A stretch of DNA of 64,000 nucleotides from contig CAWIEX010000014.1 of assembly GCA_963835295.1 (NCBI GenBank), positions 1,054,001 to 1,118,000 of the forward strand, in the 5' to 3' direction. A model generated the notes under the pieces. The model searched no databases. It had not been told where the DNA came from and saw only the letters and a list, made by a program, of their open reading frames with translations. Position numbers and translations under genes: made by a program. Below are positions 7,995 to 16,609 of this stretch, in pieces. Numbering within the stretch: the stretch's first letter is position 1; the number at the start of each line of letters is the position of its first letter. The stretch comes from JAOPZW01 sp963835295. Its GTDB lineage: Bacteria > Actinomycetota > Thermoleophilia > Solirubrobacterales > Solirubrobacteraceae.

Positions 7995-10691
7995 GTGATC
8001 GGTGAGCGCCCGAGCCAGCAGGAGCGGACGGAGAGCCCACCGGCGCAACATGCCGTGCTGAAGACGAAGTTCAGCGTGCCGCGCGGGCCGCTGACGATGG
8101 TGCCGCGTGACCGGCTGCTCGACGCCCTCGACGCCGGCGTGCAGGGTCCGCTGACGCTGCTGGCCGCGCCCGCCGGCGCCGGCAAGAGCGCGCTGGTGAG
8201 CTCGTGGGTCGCAGCCGGTCGAGCGCCCGGCCCCGTCGCTTGGCTCTCGCTCGACGGCGACGACGCCGACCGCCGCCGCTTCTGGCGTGGCGTGCTCGCC
8301 ACGCTAAGCCACGCCACCGGCAACGCGCGATTGTCCGGGCTCGCGGTCAGCCCGCGCGAGCCGGTCGACGTGGACCTCGTCCTCTCCGCCCTGGTCGACG
8401 CACTCGACGCAAGCGACGAGCCCGTCGTGCTCGTGCTCGACGACCTGCATCATGTGGCCGACGTCGTGCGCGAGGACCTCGAACGCCTGGTGCGCTACCC
8501 GCCACCCACGCTGCGCCTGGTGCTCGTCACGCGCTCGGACCCGCCGATCGGACTCGGCCGGCTGCGACTCGAGGGGTGGCTGACCGAGATTCGCGCGCGC
8601 GATCTGGCCTTCACGCTCGACGAGGCCGCCGCGTTGTTCGATGCGCTCGACGTCCCCATCGCGCCCGACGAGGTCGCGACGCTGTGGCGGCGCACCGAGG
8701 GCTGGTCGGCCGCACTCTGCCTGGCCGCCATGTCGGTGCGCGCCGATCCCGATCCCGAGCAGTTCATCGAGCACTTCGCGGGCACCGACGCGACGGTGAG
8801 CGACTACCTGCTCAGCGAAGTGCTGGCCCGACAGCCGCCGGACCTGCGCGAGTTCCTGTTGCGCACGTCCGTCGTCGACATGGTTTGCGGTGGGCTGGCC
8901 GATGCCCTGACTGGCGGCTGGGATGGCCAGCGAATGCTCGCGCGCCTCGAGCGCAGCGGCGCGCTCCTGGCTCCTCTCGACGAGCACGGCGCGTGGCATC
9001 GCTATCACCCGCTGTTCGCCGAACTGCTGCGCGCGGAGCTGCGCGCGCAGCTCGGCGACGAGCTCGAGGAGCTCCACCGTCGTGCTGCGGTGTGGCTCGC
9101 CGCGCACGGCGATCGCACGGGGGCGCTACGTCACGTCGCCACCGGACGCGCCTGGGACCTGGGCACGCAGCTCGTCATCGACCACTGGATCGATCTCCTG
9201 ATCAACGGCGAGATGGCTGCCCTGCGGCCGTTGCTCGAGGCGATGCCGCGCGAGCGCCTCGAGGCCTGCCCCGAGCTCTCGCTGGCCTTTGGCGCCGCGC
9301 TGCTCGCCTTCGGCCGCCAAGACCTGGCCGAGCCCCATCTGCGCGGCGCGGAGCGAGCCGTCGCGCAGGTGCCGGCAGAGCGCCAGGCGCAGTTCGCCGC
9401 CGCGACGGCCGCCGTGGGCCTCTACGAAGGACGTTTCGGCGCGGACCCCGCGGGCGCTCTCGCGGCCGCCCGGAAGTGGCTCGGGCGCGGCTCCGTGCTC
9501 GAGGGCCACGATGTGGCGCCCAACCTGCGCGGCCTCCTGCTCACGCAGCTGGGGATCGTCGAGACGTGGACCGGCGACCTCGATGCGGCGGTCGGTCACC
9601 TCGAGCGCGCCCACGCGGTGGCCGCCGAGGAGGGCGTGGAGTGGACTGCGTTCGCCTCGAGCGCCCACCTCGCCCTGGCCAGCCTGCTGCGGGGCGACGT
9701 CCCGCGCTCCCTGCGCCGCGCCCACCAGGCGCTGGACATGGCCGAGCACTGCGGCTGGACGCGATCGGAGCCCGCCGGCGCCGCCTCGTGCGTGCTCGCA
9801 GCCGTCTGCATCCAGCGCGATCAGCTCGACGAGGCCGAGCGCCTCATCGGCCAGACGAGCGCGGCGCTGCGACACACGCGCGAACGACCGCTCATGGCGG
9901 TCCACCTCCTCAATCGCGTGCAACTGCTGAGCGACCGCGGGGAGCATGCCGGCGCCCTCGACCTTCTTCGCGCGACGGGCGAGCAACTCGGGGACTGGCC
10001 GCTGCCGGGGCCGATACGCGAGCCGCTGACCGCTCAGGAAGCGCTCCTGGAGGCAGCGGCGGGAGGGTCCGAGGCCGGCCGCGCGCTGCTTCGGAAGACG
10101 ACTGCGAGCTCGCTGGCCGCGGCCAACGCGCTGGCCAGGCTGGATCTGATGGAGGGCGAGCCGCAGGCGGCGCGCGTGACGCTCGCGGCGCATCTGGATG
10201 ACGTGGATGACGGGGTGGCGCTCCCGATACGCGCCGAAGCCTGGCTCCTCGACGCGCTGGCGCTGGACACCCTCGCCGAGCACGCGGCTGCCGCGCGCTC
10301 GCTGGAGCGATCTCTGGACCTGGCCGAGCCCGCGGGCCTGCGCCGCATGGTGGTGACGCACGGCGGCGCGATCGGAGCGCTCCTGCGCCGTCACGGACGC
10401 CACGGCACCGCCCACCCCGCAATGCTCGGCGACCTCCTGGAGACGATCGAGCGCCGCGACCGCCCGGCCCGGCGCGCTGCCCCCCAGGTCCCGGCCGAGC
10501 CGCTGAGCCAACGCGAGCAGGCGATCCTCGGCTACCTCCCCACGATGATGTCCAACCAGGAGATCGCCGGGACGCTGACGATCTCGGTCAACACGGTCAA
10601 GACGCACCTCAAGGCGATCTACCGCAAGCTCGACGCGCCGGGGCGCCGCGAGGCCGTCCAGCGCGCGCGGGAGCTCACCCTCATCCCTTGA
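7995..10691 (+). CDS. LAL-type (MalT-like) LuxR transcriptional regulator A
   Basis: Large ATP-binding LuxR regulator of 898 residues, the typical LAL length. The STAND-type NTPase has Walker A in LLAAPAGAGKSALV (about residues 55-67) and Walker B in VVLVLDDLHHV. A long helical-repeat (TPR-like) sensor region follows, and the protein ends with a LuxR HTH: LSQREQAILGYLPTMMSNQEIA, then SVNTVKTHLKAIYRKLDA. GTG at 7995 was chosen for GGAG seven bases upstream; the open frame extends to 7884 but that part is not protein-like. It is strongly similar along its length to the regulator at 11648-14338. In MalT-like proteins, ATP and an inducer drive oligomerisation; the inducer here is unknown. Confidence 0.88.
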   Translation: MIGERPSQQERTESPPAQHAVLKTKFSVPRGPLTMVPRDRLLDALDAGVQGPLTLLAAPAGAGKSALVSSWVAAGRAPGPVAWLSLDGDDADRRRFWRGVLATLSHATGNARLSGLAVSPREPVDVDLVLSALVDALDASDEPVVLVLDDLHHVADVVREDLERLVRYPPPTLRLVLVTRSDPPIGLGRLRLEGWLTEIRARDLAFTLDEAAALFDALDVPIAPDEVATLWRRTEGWSAALCLAAMSVRADPDPEQFIEHFAGTDATVSDYLLSEVLARQPPDLREFLLRTSVVDMVCGGLADALTGGWDGQRMLARLERSGALLAPLDEHGAWHRYHPLFAELLRAELRAQLGDELEELHRRAAVWLAAHGDRTGALRHVATGRAWDLGTQLVIDHWIDLLINGEMAALRPLLEAMPRERLEACPELSLAFGAALLAFGRQDLAEPHLRGAERAVAQVPAERQAQFAAATAAVGLYEGRFGADPAGALAAARKWLGRGSVLEGHDVAPNLRGLLLTQLGIVETWTGDLDAAVGHLERAHAVAAEEGVEWTAFASSAHLALASLLRGDVPRSLRRAHQALDMAEHCGWTRSEPAGAASCVLAAVCIQRDQLDEAERLIGQTSAALRHTRERPLMAVHLLNRVQLLSDRGEHAGALDLLRATGEQLGDWPLPGPIREPLTAQEALLEAAAGGSEAGRALLRKTTASSLAAANALARLDLMEGEPQAARVTLAAHLDDVDDGVALPIRAEAWLLDALALDTLAEHAAAARSLERSLDLAEPAGLRRMVVTHGGAIGALLRRHGRHGTAHPAMLGDLLETIERRDRPARRAAPQVPAEPLSQREQAILGYLPTMMSNQEIAGTLTISVNTVKTHLKAIYRKLDAPGRREAVQRARELTLIP

Positions 10692-10708
10692 GACCTCCGG
10701 CGCGCTCC

Positions 10709-10724
10709 CGCCGGTCCGCCGGCG
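10709..10724 (+). terminator. GC hairpin after LAL regulator A
   Basis: CGCCGG-TCCG-CCGGCG, a 6-bp stem 17 bases past the regulator's stop and before the convergent DUF1269 gene. No T-run. Confidence 0.4.
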
Positions 10725-10759
10725 CGCGCTGGGCCAGCGGCCCGACCCTCGACGACCGC

Positions 10760-11254
10760 TCAGGCCGTCGCGTGGTCGCGCAGCGCCTCCTGCAGCGTCT
10801 CCTCCGCGTCCTGGCTGAGAGAGCTGTGGATGACGTCGCCTCCGTACTGGGAGATACATGGCAGCACCTTGTCGGGCGTGGACTGGCGCACGAGCACGAA
10901 GACCGCGGCGTTGCCGGGCTGGAGCTTGGCTCCCAGGTCCTTCATGAACTTGTCGTCGACGCCGACGTCGGTTGCCGCGCCGGCGGCGGCGCCGGTCGCC
11001 CCGCCGATGGCCGCGCCGAGGAGCGGCATGAAGAAGATGAGGCCGATGAGGCCGCCCCACAGCGCGCCCCCGGCCGCGCCGCTGGCCGCCGGCTTGAAGG
11101 TCTGGCGCAGCTTGATCTTGCCGTCGTCCTGGCGGACGGCGATGGCGAGGTCCTCGAGCTCGATTGAGTGCTCCTTCTGCAGCTCCATGAGGGTCTGCGC
11201 GACTTCACGCGCGGTCGTCTCGTCGGGATACGCGACGGCTACCAGGTTGCTCAT
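10760..11254 (-). CDS. DUF1269 family membrane-associated protein
   Basis: 164-residue protein of the DUF1269 family. It starts MSNLVAVAYPDETTAREV, a ferredoxin-like fold opening, and contains a central glycine-zipper hydrophobic stretch (GGALWGGLIGLIFFMPLLG, then a Gly/Ala-rich run) at about residues 70-105. The end (AVFVLVRQSTPDKVL, then GGDVIHSSLS) is typical of the family. ATG at 11254 has a strong GGAGG five bases upstream; an in-frame extension to 11308 is unlikely. The gene is served by an operator at 11336-11352 with a ~52-base leader. The biochemical role of DUF1269 is unknown; members are common in stress gene clusters. Confidence 0.85.
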   Translation of the reverse strand: MSNLVAVAYPDETTAREVAQTLMELQKEHSIELEDLAIAVRQDDGKIKLRQTFKPAASGAAGGALWGGLIGLIFFMPLLGAAIGGATGAAAGAATDVGVDDKFMKDLGAKLQPGNAAVFVLVRQSTPDKVLPCISQYGGDVIHSSLSQDAEETLQEALRDHATA

Positions 11255-11306
11255 GCGGTCCTCCACAGGTCGGGCTCGTCGCCCTGCGGGCGGCCGGTCG
11301 AGCGTC

Positions 11307-11352
11307 ACGATCGAGCGCCGATGGGTGACCTGTCCTCACCCGTCGGGGGTGA
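11307..11352 (-). promoter_or_regulatory. Recurring operator and -10 for the DUF1269 gene
   Basis: Operator TCACCC-gtcgg-GGGTGA at 11336-11352. On the minus strand GATCGT (11307-11312) follows after 23 bases. A leader of about 52 bases with GGAGG precedes the ATG. Confidence 0.6.
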
Positions 11353-11367
11353 CTGCACCGAGCGCGA

Positions 11368-11413
11368 TCACCCTGCGCGGGTGACGAACGCTCACCCTGC
11401 CAGCGGCGAGGCT
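11368..11413 (+). promoter_or_regulatory. Recurring operator and -10 for the 75-residue protein
   Basis: Operator TCACCC-tgcgc-GGGTGA at 11368-11384, then GAGGCT (11408-11413) after 23 bases. It lies 32 bases (about three helical turns) from the oppositely used site at 11336. Extra half-sites GGGTGA (11323) and TCACCC (11392) flank the pair. Confidence 0.6.
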
Positions 11414-11430
11414 AGCCGAGGTGGTCGCTG

Positions 11431-11658
11431 GTGCCTGATACCCGGTATGAGATCCGCATCCGTGGCCGGGTGAGCGCAGCCGTGCTGGGCACCTTCGACG
11501 AGATGCAGAGCGAGGTCGAGCCGGTGGAGACGATCCTGCATGGCCCGGTGCGCGACCAGGCCGAGTTGCATGGGTTGCTGCGCAGGCTGCAGTCACTCGG
11601 CCTGGAGCTGATCGAGGTGCGCCGGCTGCCCGAGGGCAGCGAGGGTCTCACGGCATGA
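11431..11658 (+). CDS. Small protein, paralogue of 15235-15456
   Basis: 75-residue soluble protein of unknown function. It opens TRYEIRIRGRVSAAVLGTFDE and ends with LHGLLRRLQSLGLELIEVRR, which aligns with the 73-residue protein at 15235-15456 (YEVVVTGHVGPAVADTL, then LRTIERLGLELVAVRS). The pattern of beta strand, helix, beta strand resembles a small ferredoxin-like or ACT-like fold. GTG at 11431 is preceded by GAGGTGG at Shine-Dalgarno distance and by an operator/-10 pair. The 3' end overlaps the convergent LAL gene B by 11 bases. Proximity to LAL regulators may suggest a regulatory partner, but this is only context. Confidence 0.75.
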   Translation: MPDTRYEIRIRGRVSAAVLGTFDEMQSEVEPVETILHGPVRDQAELHGLLRRLQSLGLELIEVRRLPEGSEGLTA

Positions 11659-14338
11659 GCCCGAGCTCGCGGCCGCGCTGAACGGCCTCGCGCCGACCCG
11701 ACGCATCGAGCTTGCGGTAGATCGCCTTGAGGTGCGTCTTGACCGTGTTGACCGAGACGAACAGCTCGCTGGCGATCTCGTGGTTGGACATCATCGTGGG
11801 CAGGTAGCGCAGGATCGCGTGCTCGCGCTCGCTGAGCGGCTCGGCGAGGAGCACCGCCACCGCGCCTGAGCCCTCGCTTCCGCGGTGCTCGATCGTCTCG
11901 AGCGCCGCGCTGACCATCGCCGGATGCGCCGTGCCGTGGCGGACGTGGCGATGCAACAGGGGCCGGACGCGATTGCCGTGCTCGACCAGGAGCCGGCTGA
12001 GCCCGGCCGGCTCAGCAAGGTCGAGCGAGCGCTCCAGCGAGGCCGCGGCCTGCTCGGTCTCGGCCAGCGCGTCGAGCGCCAGCGCGTCGAGTAGCCACGC
12101 CTCGGCGCGGGCCGAGACCGGCGACGCGTCGGCCGGCGCATCGTGGCCGTTGTCGCGCAGGTGGGGAGCGAGCAGGACGCGCGCCGCATCCGGCGCGCCC
12201 TCCAGCAGGCGCAGCTTGGCCAGGGCGTTGGCGACCGGGATCGATGTCGCGCCGTCGCGCTCGGCGCGCTCGAGCAGGGCGCGCCCCATCTCGCGCTCGC
12301 CGACGGCGGCGCGCAGCAGCGCCTCCCGGGCCAGCAGCTGGTCCTCCAGCGGGGCGAGCAGCGGCCAGTCGCCGACCTCGTCGCGCGCGGCCTGCAAGAT
12401 GTTCAGGGCGGCCTCGGGCTCCCCCGCGTCGCTCGAGAGCAACGAGCGGTTCAGGGCGTGGACCGCGCGCAAGGGGCGCTCGCGGGTCTCGTCGAGGGCT
12501 ACTGACGCGCGGGCCGCGAGCGTCTCGGCCTCTTCGCGCTGACCCCGTTGGATCGCGACGGCCGCCTGCACGCAGTAGGCGGCGCCCGCCGGCTCGGAGC
12601 GCCCCCAGCCGCGGCGCACCGCGAGCCTCACGGCCTCGTCGGCGTGGCGCAACGCGCGCACGGGCTCACCGCGGAACGCTCGGGCCACCGCGAGATGAGC
12701 GGTGGCGGCCAGGGCCGTCCAGTCGTTGCCCGCGTCGAGGGCGGTCGCATAGGCCCGCTCGAGATGCCCGATCGCCGCGCCGACCTCGCCGGTCCACAGC
12801 TCGACGACGCCGAGCTGTCCGAGGACGAAGGACCGCACGTCCCTGCTCAGCTCGCCGCTCTCCAGGACGACGTCGCCTCGCTCGAGCAGCTGGCGGGCGG
12901 CCCGGAGCGCGGCCTCGGGATCGCCGCGCAGGCGGCCCTCGTACAGCGCCATCGCGGCTCGGCTGACGGCGAAGGACGCGCGACGGTCGGGCGCCACGAG
13001 CGCCTCGCCCTCGTCGGCGCGGCGCAGGTACGGCTGCGCGCCCCCGTGGTCGCCGCGCGCGAGCAGCGCACCGCCGAAGGCCAGCGCGAGCTCGGGCGAG
13101 GCCTCGACGAGTGCGCGCGGCATCGTCTCGAGGATCGGTCGCAGCGTGCCCATCTCACCGTTGACCATCATCGGGAACCAGCGCGTCGTGGTGAGCTCGG
13201 CCGCTAGATCCCAGGCCCCGCCCGCGGCGGCGTGGCGCAGGGCGGCGGCGTTGTCGCCGTGCGCGGCGAGCCACGTCGCGGCGCGCCGGTGCAGCTGCGC
13301 GATGTCCTCGGGCAGCTGCGCCCGCAGCTCGGCGCGCAGGAGCTCGGCGAACAGCGGGTGGTAGCGATGCCAGGTCCCGCGCTCGTCAAGCGGCGTCGTG
13401 AGCACGCCGCCGTGGTCCAGCCACGACAGCATCACGTGGCCGTCGGTCCTGCCGGTGAGCGCGTCGGCCAACTCGCCGCTCAACGCCTCGACGACCGACG
13501 TGCGCAGCAGGAAGGCCCGCAGGTCGGGCGGCTGACGGGCCAGCACCTCGCTGACCAGGTAGTCGCTGATCGTCGCGTCGGTGCCGGCGAAGTGCTCGAT
13601 GAAGGCGGGAGGGTCGGGATGGTGCTGCAGCGATATCGCCGCCAGTCGCAGCGCTGCGGCCCAGCCCTCCGTACGCCGCCAGAGCGTCTCGAGATCCTCG
13701 GGCGCCAGCACGGTGTCCATCGCGGCGAACAGCGCGCCGGCCTCGTCCACCGAGAAGTTCAGGTCGGCGGCGCGGATCTCGGTCAGGCGGCCGTCGAGGC
13801 GCAGACGGCCAAGTCCGATCGGCGGGTCAGCCCGCGTGACGATGACGAGCCGCAGGGCCGGCGGCTGGAAGCGCACGAGCCGTTCGAGATCCGCATGCAC
13901 GGCGTCGACGACCTCGTGGAGATCGTCGAGCACGAGGACGACCGGGTGCCCGACGCCTTCCAGCGCGTCGGCGAGCGCGGACGCGACCACGGCCATGCTC
14001 ATGGGTTCGCGAGGACTGACCGCCAGCGCCGACACCGCGTCGTCGCCCGTCGCGGCGGCGAGCGCCGCCAGGACCCCGCGCCAGAAGCGGCGGCGATCAG
14101 CATCGTCGGCGTCGAGCGAGAGCCAGGCCAGGGGTCCCGGCGCACGGCCCTCGGCGATCCACGAGCTCAAGAGCGCGCTCTTGCCGGCACCGGCCGCGGC
14201 GGCCACCAACGTGACCGGGCCCTGCACCCCGAGGTCGAGCCGGTCCAGCAGTCGATTGCGCAGGACGACGGCCCTCGGCCCGCGGGGGACGGCCAGCTTG
14301 GTCGCCAACAGCGCCTCGGATGTGACCGGCTCAGGCAT
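11648..14338 (-). CDS. LAL-type (MalT-like) LuxR transcriptional regulator B
   Basis: 896-residue paralogue of the regulator at 7995-10691, similar along the full length. It opens MPEPVTSEALLATKLAVPRG; Walker A is VAAAAGAGKSALLSSW and Walker B VVLVLDDLHEV, followed by the helical-repeat region and a C-terminal LuxR HTH (LSEREHAILRYLPTMMSNHEIA, then SVNTVKTHLKAIYRKLDAS). The open frame continues upstream to 15127, but ATG at 14338 matches where similarity to regulator A begins. No good Shine-Dalgarno is visible. The two paralogues face each other with the DUF1269 gene and a small protein between them, which looks like a local inverted duplication. Confidence 0.88.
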   Translation of the reverse strand: MPEPVTSEALLATKLAVPRGPRAVVLRNRLLDRLDLGVQGPVTLVAAAAGAGKSALLSSWIAEGRAPGPLAWLSLDADDADRRRFWRGVLAALAAATGDDAVSALAVSPREPMSMAVVASALADALEGVGHPVVLVLDDLHEVVDAVHADLERLVRFQPPALRLVIVTRADPPIGLGRLRLDGRLTEIRAADLNFSVDEAGALFAAMDTVLAPEDLETLWRRTEGWAAALRLAAISLQHHPDPPAFIEHFAGTDATISDYLVSEVLARQPPDLRAFLLRTSVVEALSGELADALTGRTDGHVMLSWLDHGGVLTTPLDERGTWHRYHPLFAELLRAELRAQLPEDIAQLHRRAATWLAAHGDNAAALRHAAAGGAWDLAAELTTTRWFPMMVNGEMGTLRPILETMPRALVEASPELALAFGGALLARGDHGGAQPYLRRADEGEALVAPDRRASFAVSRAAMALYEGRLRGDPEAALRAARQLLERGDVVLESGELSRDVRSFVLGQLGVVELWTGEVGAAIGHLERAYATALDAGNDWTALAATAHLAVARAFRGEPVRALRHADEAVRLAVRRGWGRSEPAGAAYCVQAAVAIQRGQREEAETLAARASVALDETRERPLRAVHALNRSLLSSDAGEPEAALNILQAARDEVGDWPLLAPLEDQLLAREALLRAAVGEREMGRALLERAERDGATSIPVANALAKLRLLEGAPDAARVLLAPHLRDNGHDAPADASPVSARAEAWLLDALALDALAETEQAAASLERSLDLAEPAGLSRLLVEHGNRVRPLLHRHVRHGTAHPAMVSAALETIEHRGSEGSGAVAVLLAEPLSEREHAILRYLPTMMSNHEIASELFVSVNTVKTHLKAIYRKLDASGRREAVQRGRELGLMP

Positions 14339-14478
14339 GTCGCGCGGATCATGGCGGGTGGGCGCGCGCCGAACCAATCCGGAAACCAGTCCGACGCGAG
14401 GCGGGTGGGTTTGTGCGCGTTGAGCGCCACCGAGCAACGCCTTGCTGTGCACCGGAGAGCGGAGCGAGGGATGTGCGA

Positions 14479-14524
14479 TCACCCGCGACGGGTGAGCCGC
14501 GGTCGTCCGACGCCGGCGTACGGT
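14479..14524 (+). promoter_or_regulatory. Recurring operator and -10 for the GAP/LysE-like exporter
   Basis: Perfect operator TCACCC-gcgac-GGGTGA at 14479-14495, 23-base spacer, TACGGT at 14519-14524, then 6 bases to GTG. There is no Shine-Dalgarno, so a leaderless mRNA is predicted. Confidence 0.7.
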
Positions 14525-14530
14525 CGGGTC

Positions 14531-15205
14531 GTGGGCCAGGCCATCGGACAGATCCTCTCGCTCGGCGTCGGTGTCGCGCTGAGCCCGGTTCCCATCATCG
14601 CCGTCGTCCTGATGCTCGGGACGGCGCGCGCGCGAGCCAATGGACCCGCGTTCGTGCTGGGCTGGGTGATCGGCCTGGCCGTCGTGGGAACGATCGTCCT
14701 GTTCGCCGCCAGCGGCGCCGACGCCAGCGAGAGCGGCCAGCCGGCGTCGTGGGTGGCCGTGCTCGAGATCGCGCTCGGCTGCCTGCTGGCGCTGGTGGCA
14801 GCCAGGCAATGGCGCGGGCGCCCGCGGGAGGGCGATGAGGCCGCGCTGCCGAAGTGGATGCAGACGATCGACACGTTCACACCGGGCAAGGCGCTGGCGA
14901 TGGGCGCGCTGCTGTCCGGGGTCAATCCCAAGAACCTGCTCCTCACCCTGGGCGCGGCCAGCGCGATCGCCCAGACCGGCGTCGACACCGGCAGGCAGGC
15001 CATCGCGCTCGTGGTGTTCATCGCGATCGCCGCGCTCGGGCCGGGCCTGCCGGTCGTGATCTACTTCGCGTTCGGCACCCGCGCACGGCACGTGCTCGAC
15101 GACCTCAAGCGGTGGATGGCGGCCCACAACGCGGCGATCATGGTCGTGCTCTGCCTGGTCATCGCAGCGAAGCTCATGGGGGACGGGATCACCGGCCTTC
15201 CGTGA
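14531..15205 (+). CDS. GAP/Sap (LysE-like) family membrane transporter
   Basis: 224-residue integral membrane protein with about six helices. Family features are the opening GQAIGQILSLGVGVALSPVP, MLGTARARANGPAFVLGW, the central loop with KWMQTIDTFTPGKALAMGALLSGVNPKNL split around TPGKA, and the final helix after AHNAAIMVV. This matches the GAP family (Sap, sulfolipid-1-addressing protein), distantly related to LysE exporters. In mycobacteria the family helps export cell-envelope lipids, but a substrate cannot be assigned here. GTG at 14531 is fixed by the promoter geometry (6 bases after the -10) and by the N-terminal family match. The larger open frame from 13232 is antisense to LAL gene B and is not coding. 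Confidence 0.82.
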   Translation: MGQAIGQILSLGVGVALSPVPIIAVVLMLGTARARANGPAFVLGWVIGLAVVGTIVLFAASGADASESGQPASWVAVLEIALGCLLALVAARQWRGRPREGDEAALPKWMQTIDTFTPGKALAMGALLSGVNPKNLLLTLGAASAIAQTGVDTGRQAIALVVFIAIAALGPGLPVVIYFAFGTRARHVLDDLKRWMAAHNAAIMVVLCLVIAAKLMGDGITGLP

Positions 15206-15234
15206 TCCGCGCCCGGCGTTAGAGTCGTGGAGCT

Positions 15235-15456
15235 ATGACTCCTCGGCGCTCCTACGAGGTCGTCGTGACTGGCCACGTGGGTCCGGCGGTGGCGGACACG
15301 CTTGCGCCGCTGACGCTCAGCTCCCAGAACGGCGAGACCACGATCGCGGGCGAAGCGTTCGACGCGGCCATGCTGAGCGGCGTCTTGCGCACGATCGAGC
15401 GACTGGGGCTCGAGCTCGTCGCCGTGCGCTCCTTCGTCAACGGCGAGCGCGCCTGA
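15235..15456 (+). CDS. Small protein, paralogue of 11431-11658
   Basis: 73-residue protein of unknown function beginning MTPRRSYEVVVTGHVGPAVAD and ending LGLELVAVRSFVNGERA. It aligns with the 75-residue product of 11431-11658 at both ends. It lies 29 bases after the GAP/LysE-like gene and could be co-transcribed with it. A TAGAGT at 15220-15225 nine bases before the ATG could also give a leaderless start. The inverted repeat GGATCAC-N9-GTGATCC (15186-15208) spans the preceding stop codon; it resembles the recurring operator but lacks the right spacing to a -10. Confidence 0.75.
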   Translation: MTPRRSYEVVVTGHVGPAVADTLAPLTLSSQNGETTIAGEAFDAAMLSGVLRTIERLGLELVAVRSFVNGERA

Positions 15457-15465
15457 GGCCGCGAA

Positions 15466-15511
15466 TCACCCAACCGGGGTGACGCGCCGTCACCTGAAGG
15501 CGGCGGAGGAT
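15466..15511 (+). promoter_or_regulatory. Recurring operator and -10 for the AglD-like membrane protein
   Basis: Operator TCACCC-aaccg-GGGTGA at 15466-15482, 23-base spacer, GAGGAT at 15506-15511, 6 bases to ATG 15518. GGAGGA here looks like a Shine-Dalgarno but coincides with the -10 at the spacing seen elsewhere. Confidence 0.65.
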
Positions 15512-15517
15512 CGCCCC

Positions 15518-16609
15518 ATGACCGTGGCGTCGCGCGCGCACATCGGCGATCGGGTCGAGCGCGCCATCGAGGACCACGCCGACGTCGAGCAGGTCATCGA
15601 GCGCGGCGAGGCTCAGCCGACCCCGCGCCGAACCCTCGTGCGCCGCGCCATCTGGCTGGCCATCACCGCGGTCTCGCTCTACCTCGTCTTCCCGAGCCTC
15701 GTCGACCTCTTCTCCTCCTGGAGGGACCTCAGCGAGTTCGGCGTCGGCTGGCTGGGAGCGATGGCCGCGCTGCAGCTCGCGACGCTGGCCTGCCTGTGGG
15801 CGCTGCAGCACGTGGCCATCCGCGCCGATACGTGGCCCGCGGTGATCGCCTCGCAGCTCGCCGGCAACGCGCTCTCGAAGGTCGCGCCCGGCGGCGGTGC
15901 CGTCGGGGCGGCGCTGCAGTACCGCATGCTCGTGCAGGCGGGCGCGCGGCCCGCGACCGTCGCCTCCGGCCTGACCGCGGTGAACCTGCTGGTCTTCGCG
16001 GCGGTGCTCGGGCTCCCGGTCCTCGCGGTGCCGACGATCATCCGCGGCGGGGTCGACCACGGCCTCGTCCAGGCGACGATCGTGGGCGCCGTGGTCTTCG
16101 TCGCGCTCTTCGCCGTCGGCGCCGTCTGCCTCGCCTTCGACGCGCCGCTGCGCTGGATCGGCCGCACGATCCAGCGTGTGCGCAACCGCCTGCGCCGCCG
16201 CTCGGAGCCGCTCACGGGCCTTCCCAAGCGGCTGCTCCACGAGCGCAACCGGATCCTCCAGACCTTCGGCCCGAAGTGGAAGCGCGCGCTGGCGGCGACC
16301 GTCGGCCGCTGGGCCTTCGACTACGCCACGCTGCTCGCAGCGCTGGCGGCAGTCGGGTCGCGCCCGCGGCCCGCGCTCGTCCTGCTCGCCTTCTGCGGGG
16401 CGCAGATCCTGGCTCAGATCCCGGTCACCCCTGGCGGCCTGGGGTTCGTGGAGGCAGGCCTCACGGCGATGCTCAGGCTCGCCGGAGTCCCGGCGGGCGC
16501 CGCCGTCCTGGCCACCTTCGCCTACCGGCTGTTCTCCTACTGGCTACCGCTCCCGCTCGGGGCGATCGGCTTCGTGGCCCACCGCCGGCGCTATCCGGCG
16601 CCCGGCTGA
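15518..16609 (+). CDS. Lysylphosphatidylglycerol synthase-type/UPF0104 transmembrane protein
   Basis: 363-residue membrane protein of the AglD/UPF0104 family, the membrane half of MprF-type enzymes. It has about eight helices after a soluble N-terminal ~50 residues. Family segments are QLAGNALSKVAPGGGAVGAALQYRML (about residues 105-130, split here by the APGGG loop), WAFDYATLLAALAAVG and QIPVTPGGLGFVEAGLTA near the C-terminus. Family members flip or modify lipids or glycolipids; no catalytic aminoacyl domain is present. ATG 15518 fits both the promoter geometry and the apparent GGAGGA. The 3' end overlaps the convergent membrane-protein gene by 19 bases. Confidence 0.85.
   Translation: MTVASRAHIGDRVERAIEDHADVEQVIERGEAQPTPRRTLVRRAIWLAITAVSLYLVFPSLVDLFSSWRDLSEFGVGWLGAMAALQLATLACLWALQHVAIRADTWPAVIASQLAGNALSKVAPGGGAVGAALQYRMLVQAGARPATVASGLTAVNLLVFAAVLGLPVLAVPTIIRGGVDHGLVQATIVGAVVFVALFAVGAVCLAFDAPLRWIGRTIQRVRNRLRRRSEPLTGLPKRLLHERNRILQTFGPKWKRALAATVGRWAFDYATLLAALAAVGSRPRPALVLLAFCGAQILAQIPVTPGGLGFVEAGLTAMLRLAGVPAGAAVLATFAYRLFSYWLPLPLGAIGFVAHRRRYPAPG

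Noticed and set aside
13232..14530. Long plus-strand open frame leading into the GAP/LysE-like gene
   Set aside because: The part before 14531 is antisense to LAL regulator B and not protein-like. Only the part from GTG 14531 matches a family.
15186..15208. GGATCAC-N9-GTGATCC inverted repeat before the 73-residue protein
   Set aside because: It resembles the operator, but the arms lack the CCC/GGG core, and no hexamer of the right type lies 22-23 bases downstream. Read as a chance or local hairpin.
15505..15510. GGAGGA as the Shine-Dalgarno of the AglD-like gene
   Set aside because: It coincides with the GAGGAT hexamer at the spacing seen in the other promoters of the set and would lie upstream of the predicted transcription start. 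Not excluded, but not used as evidence.
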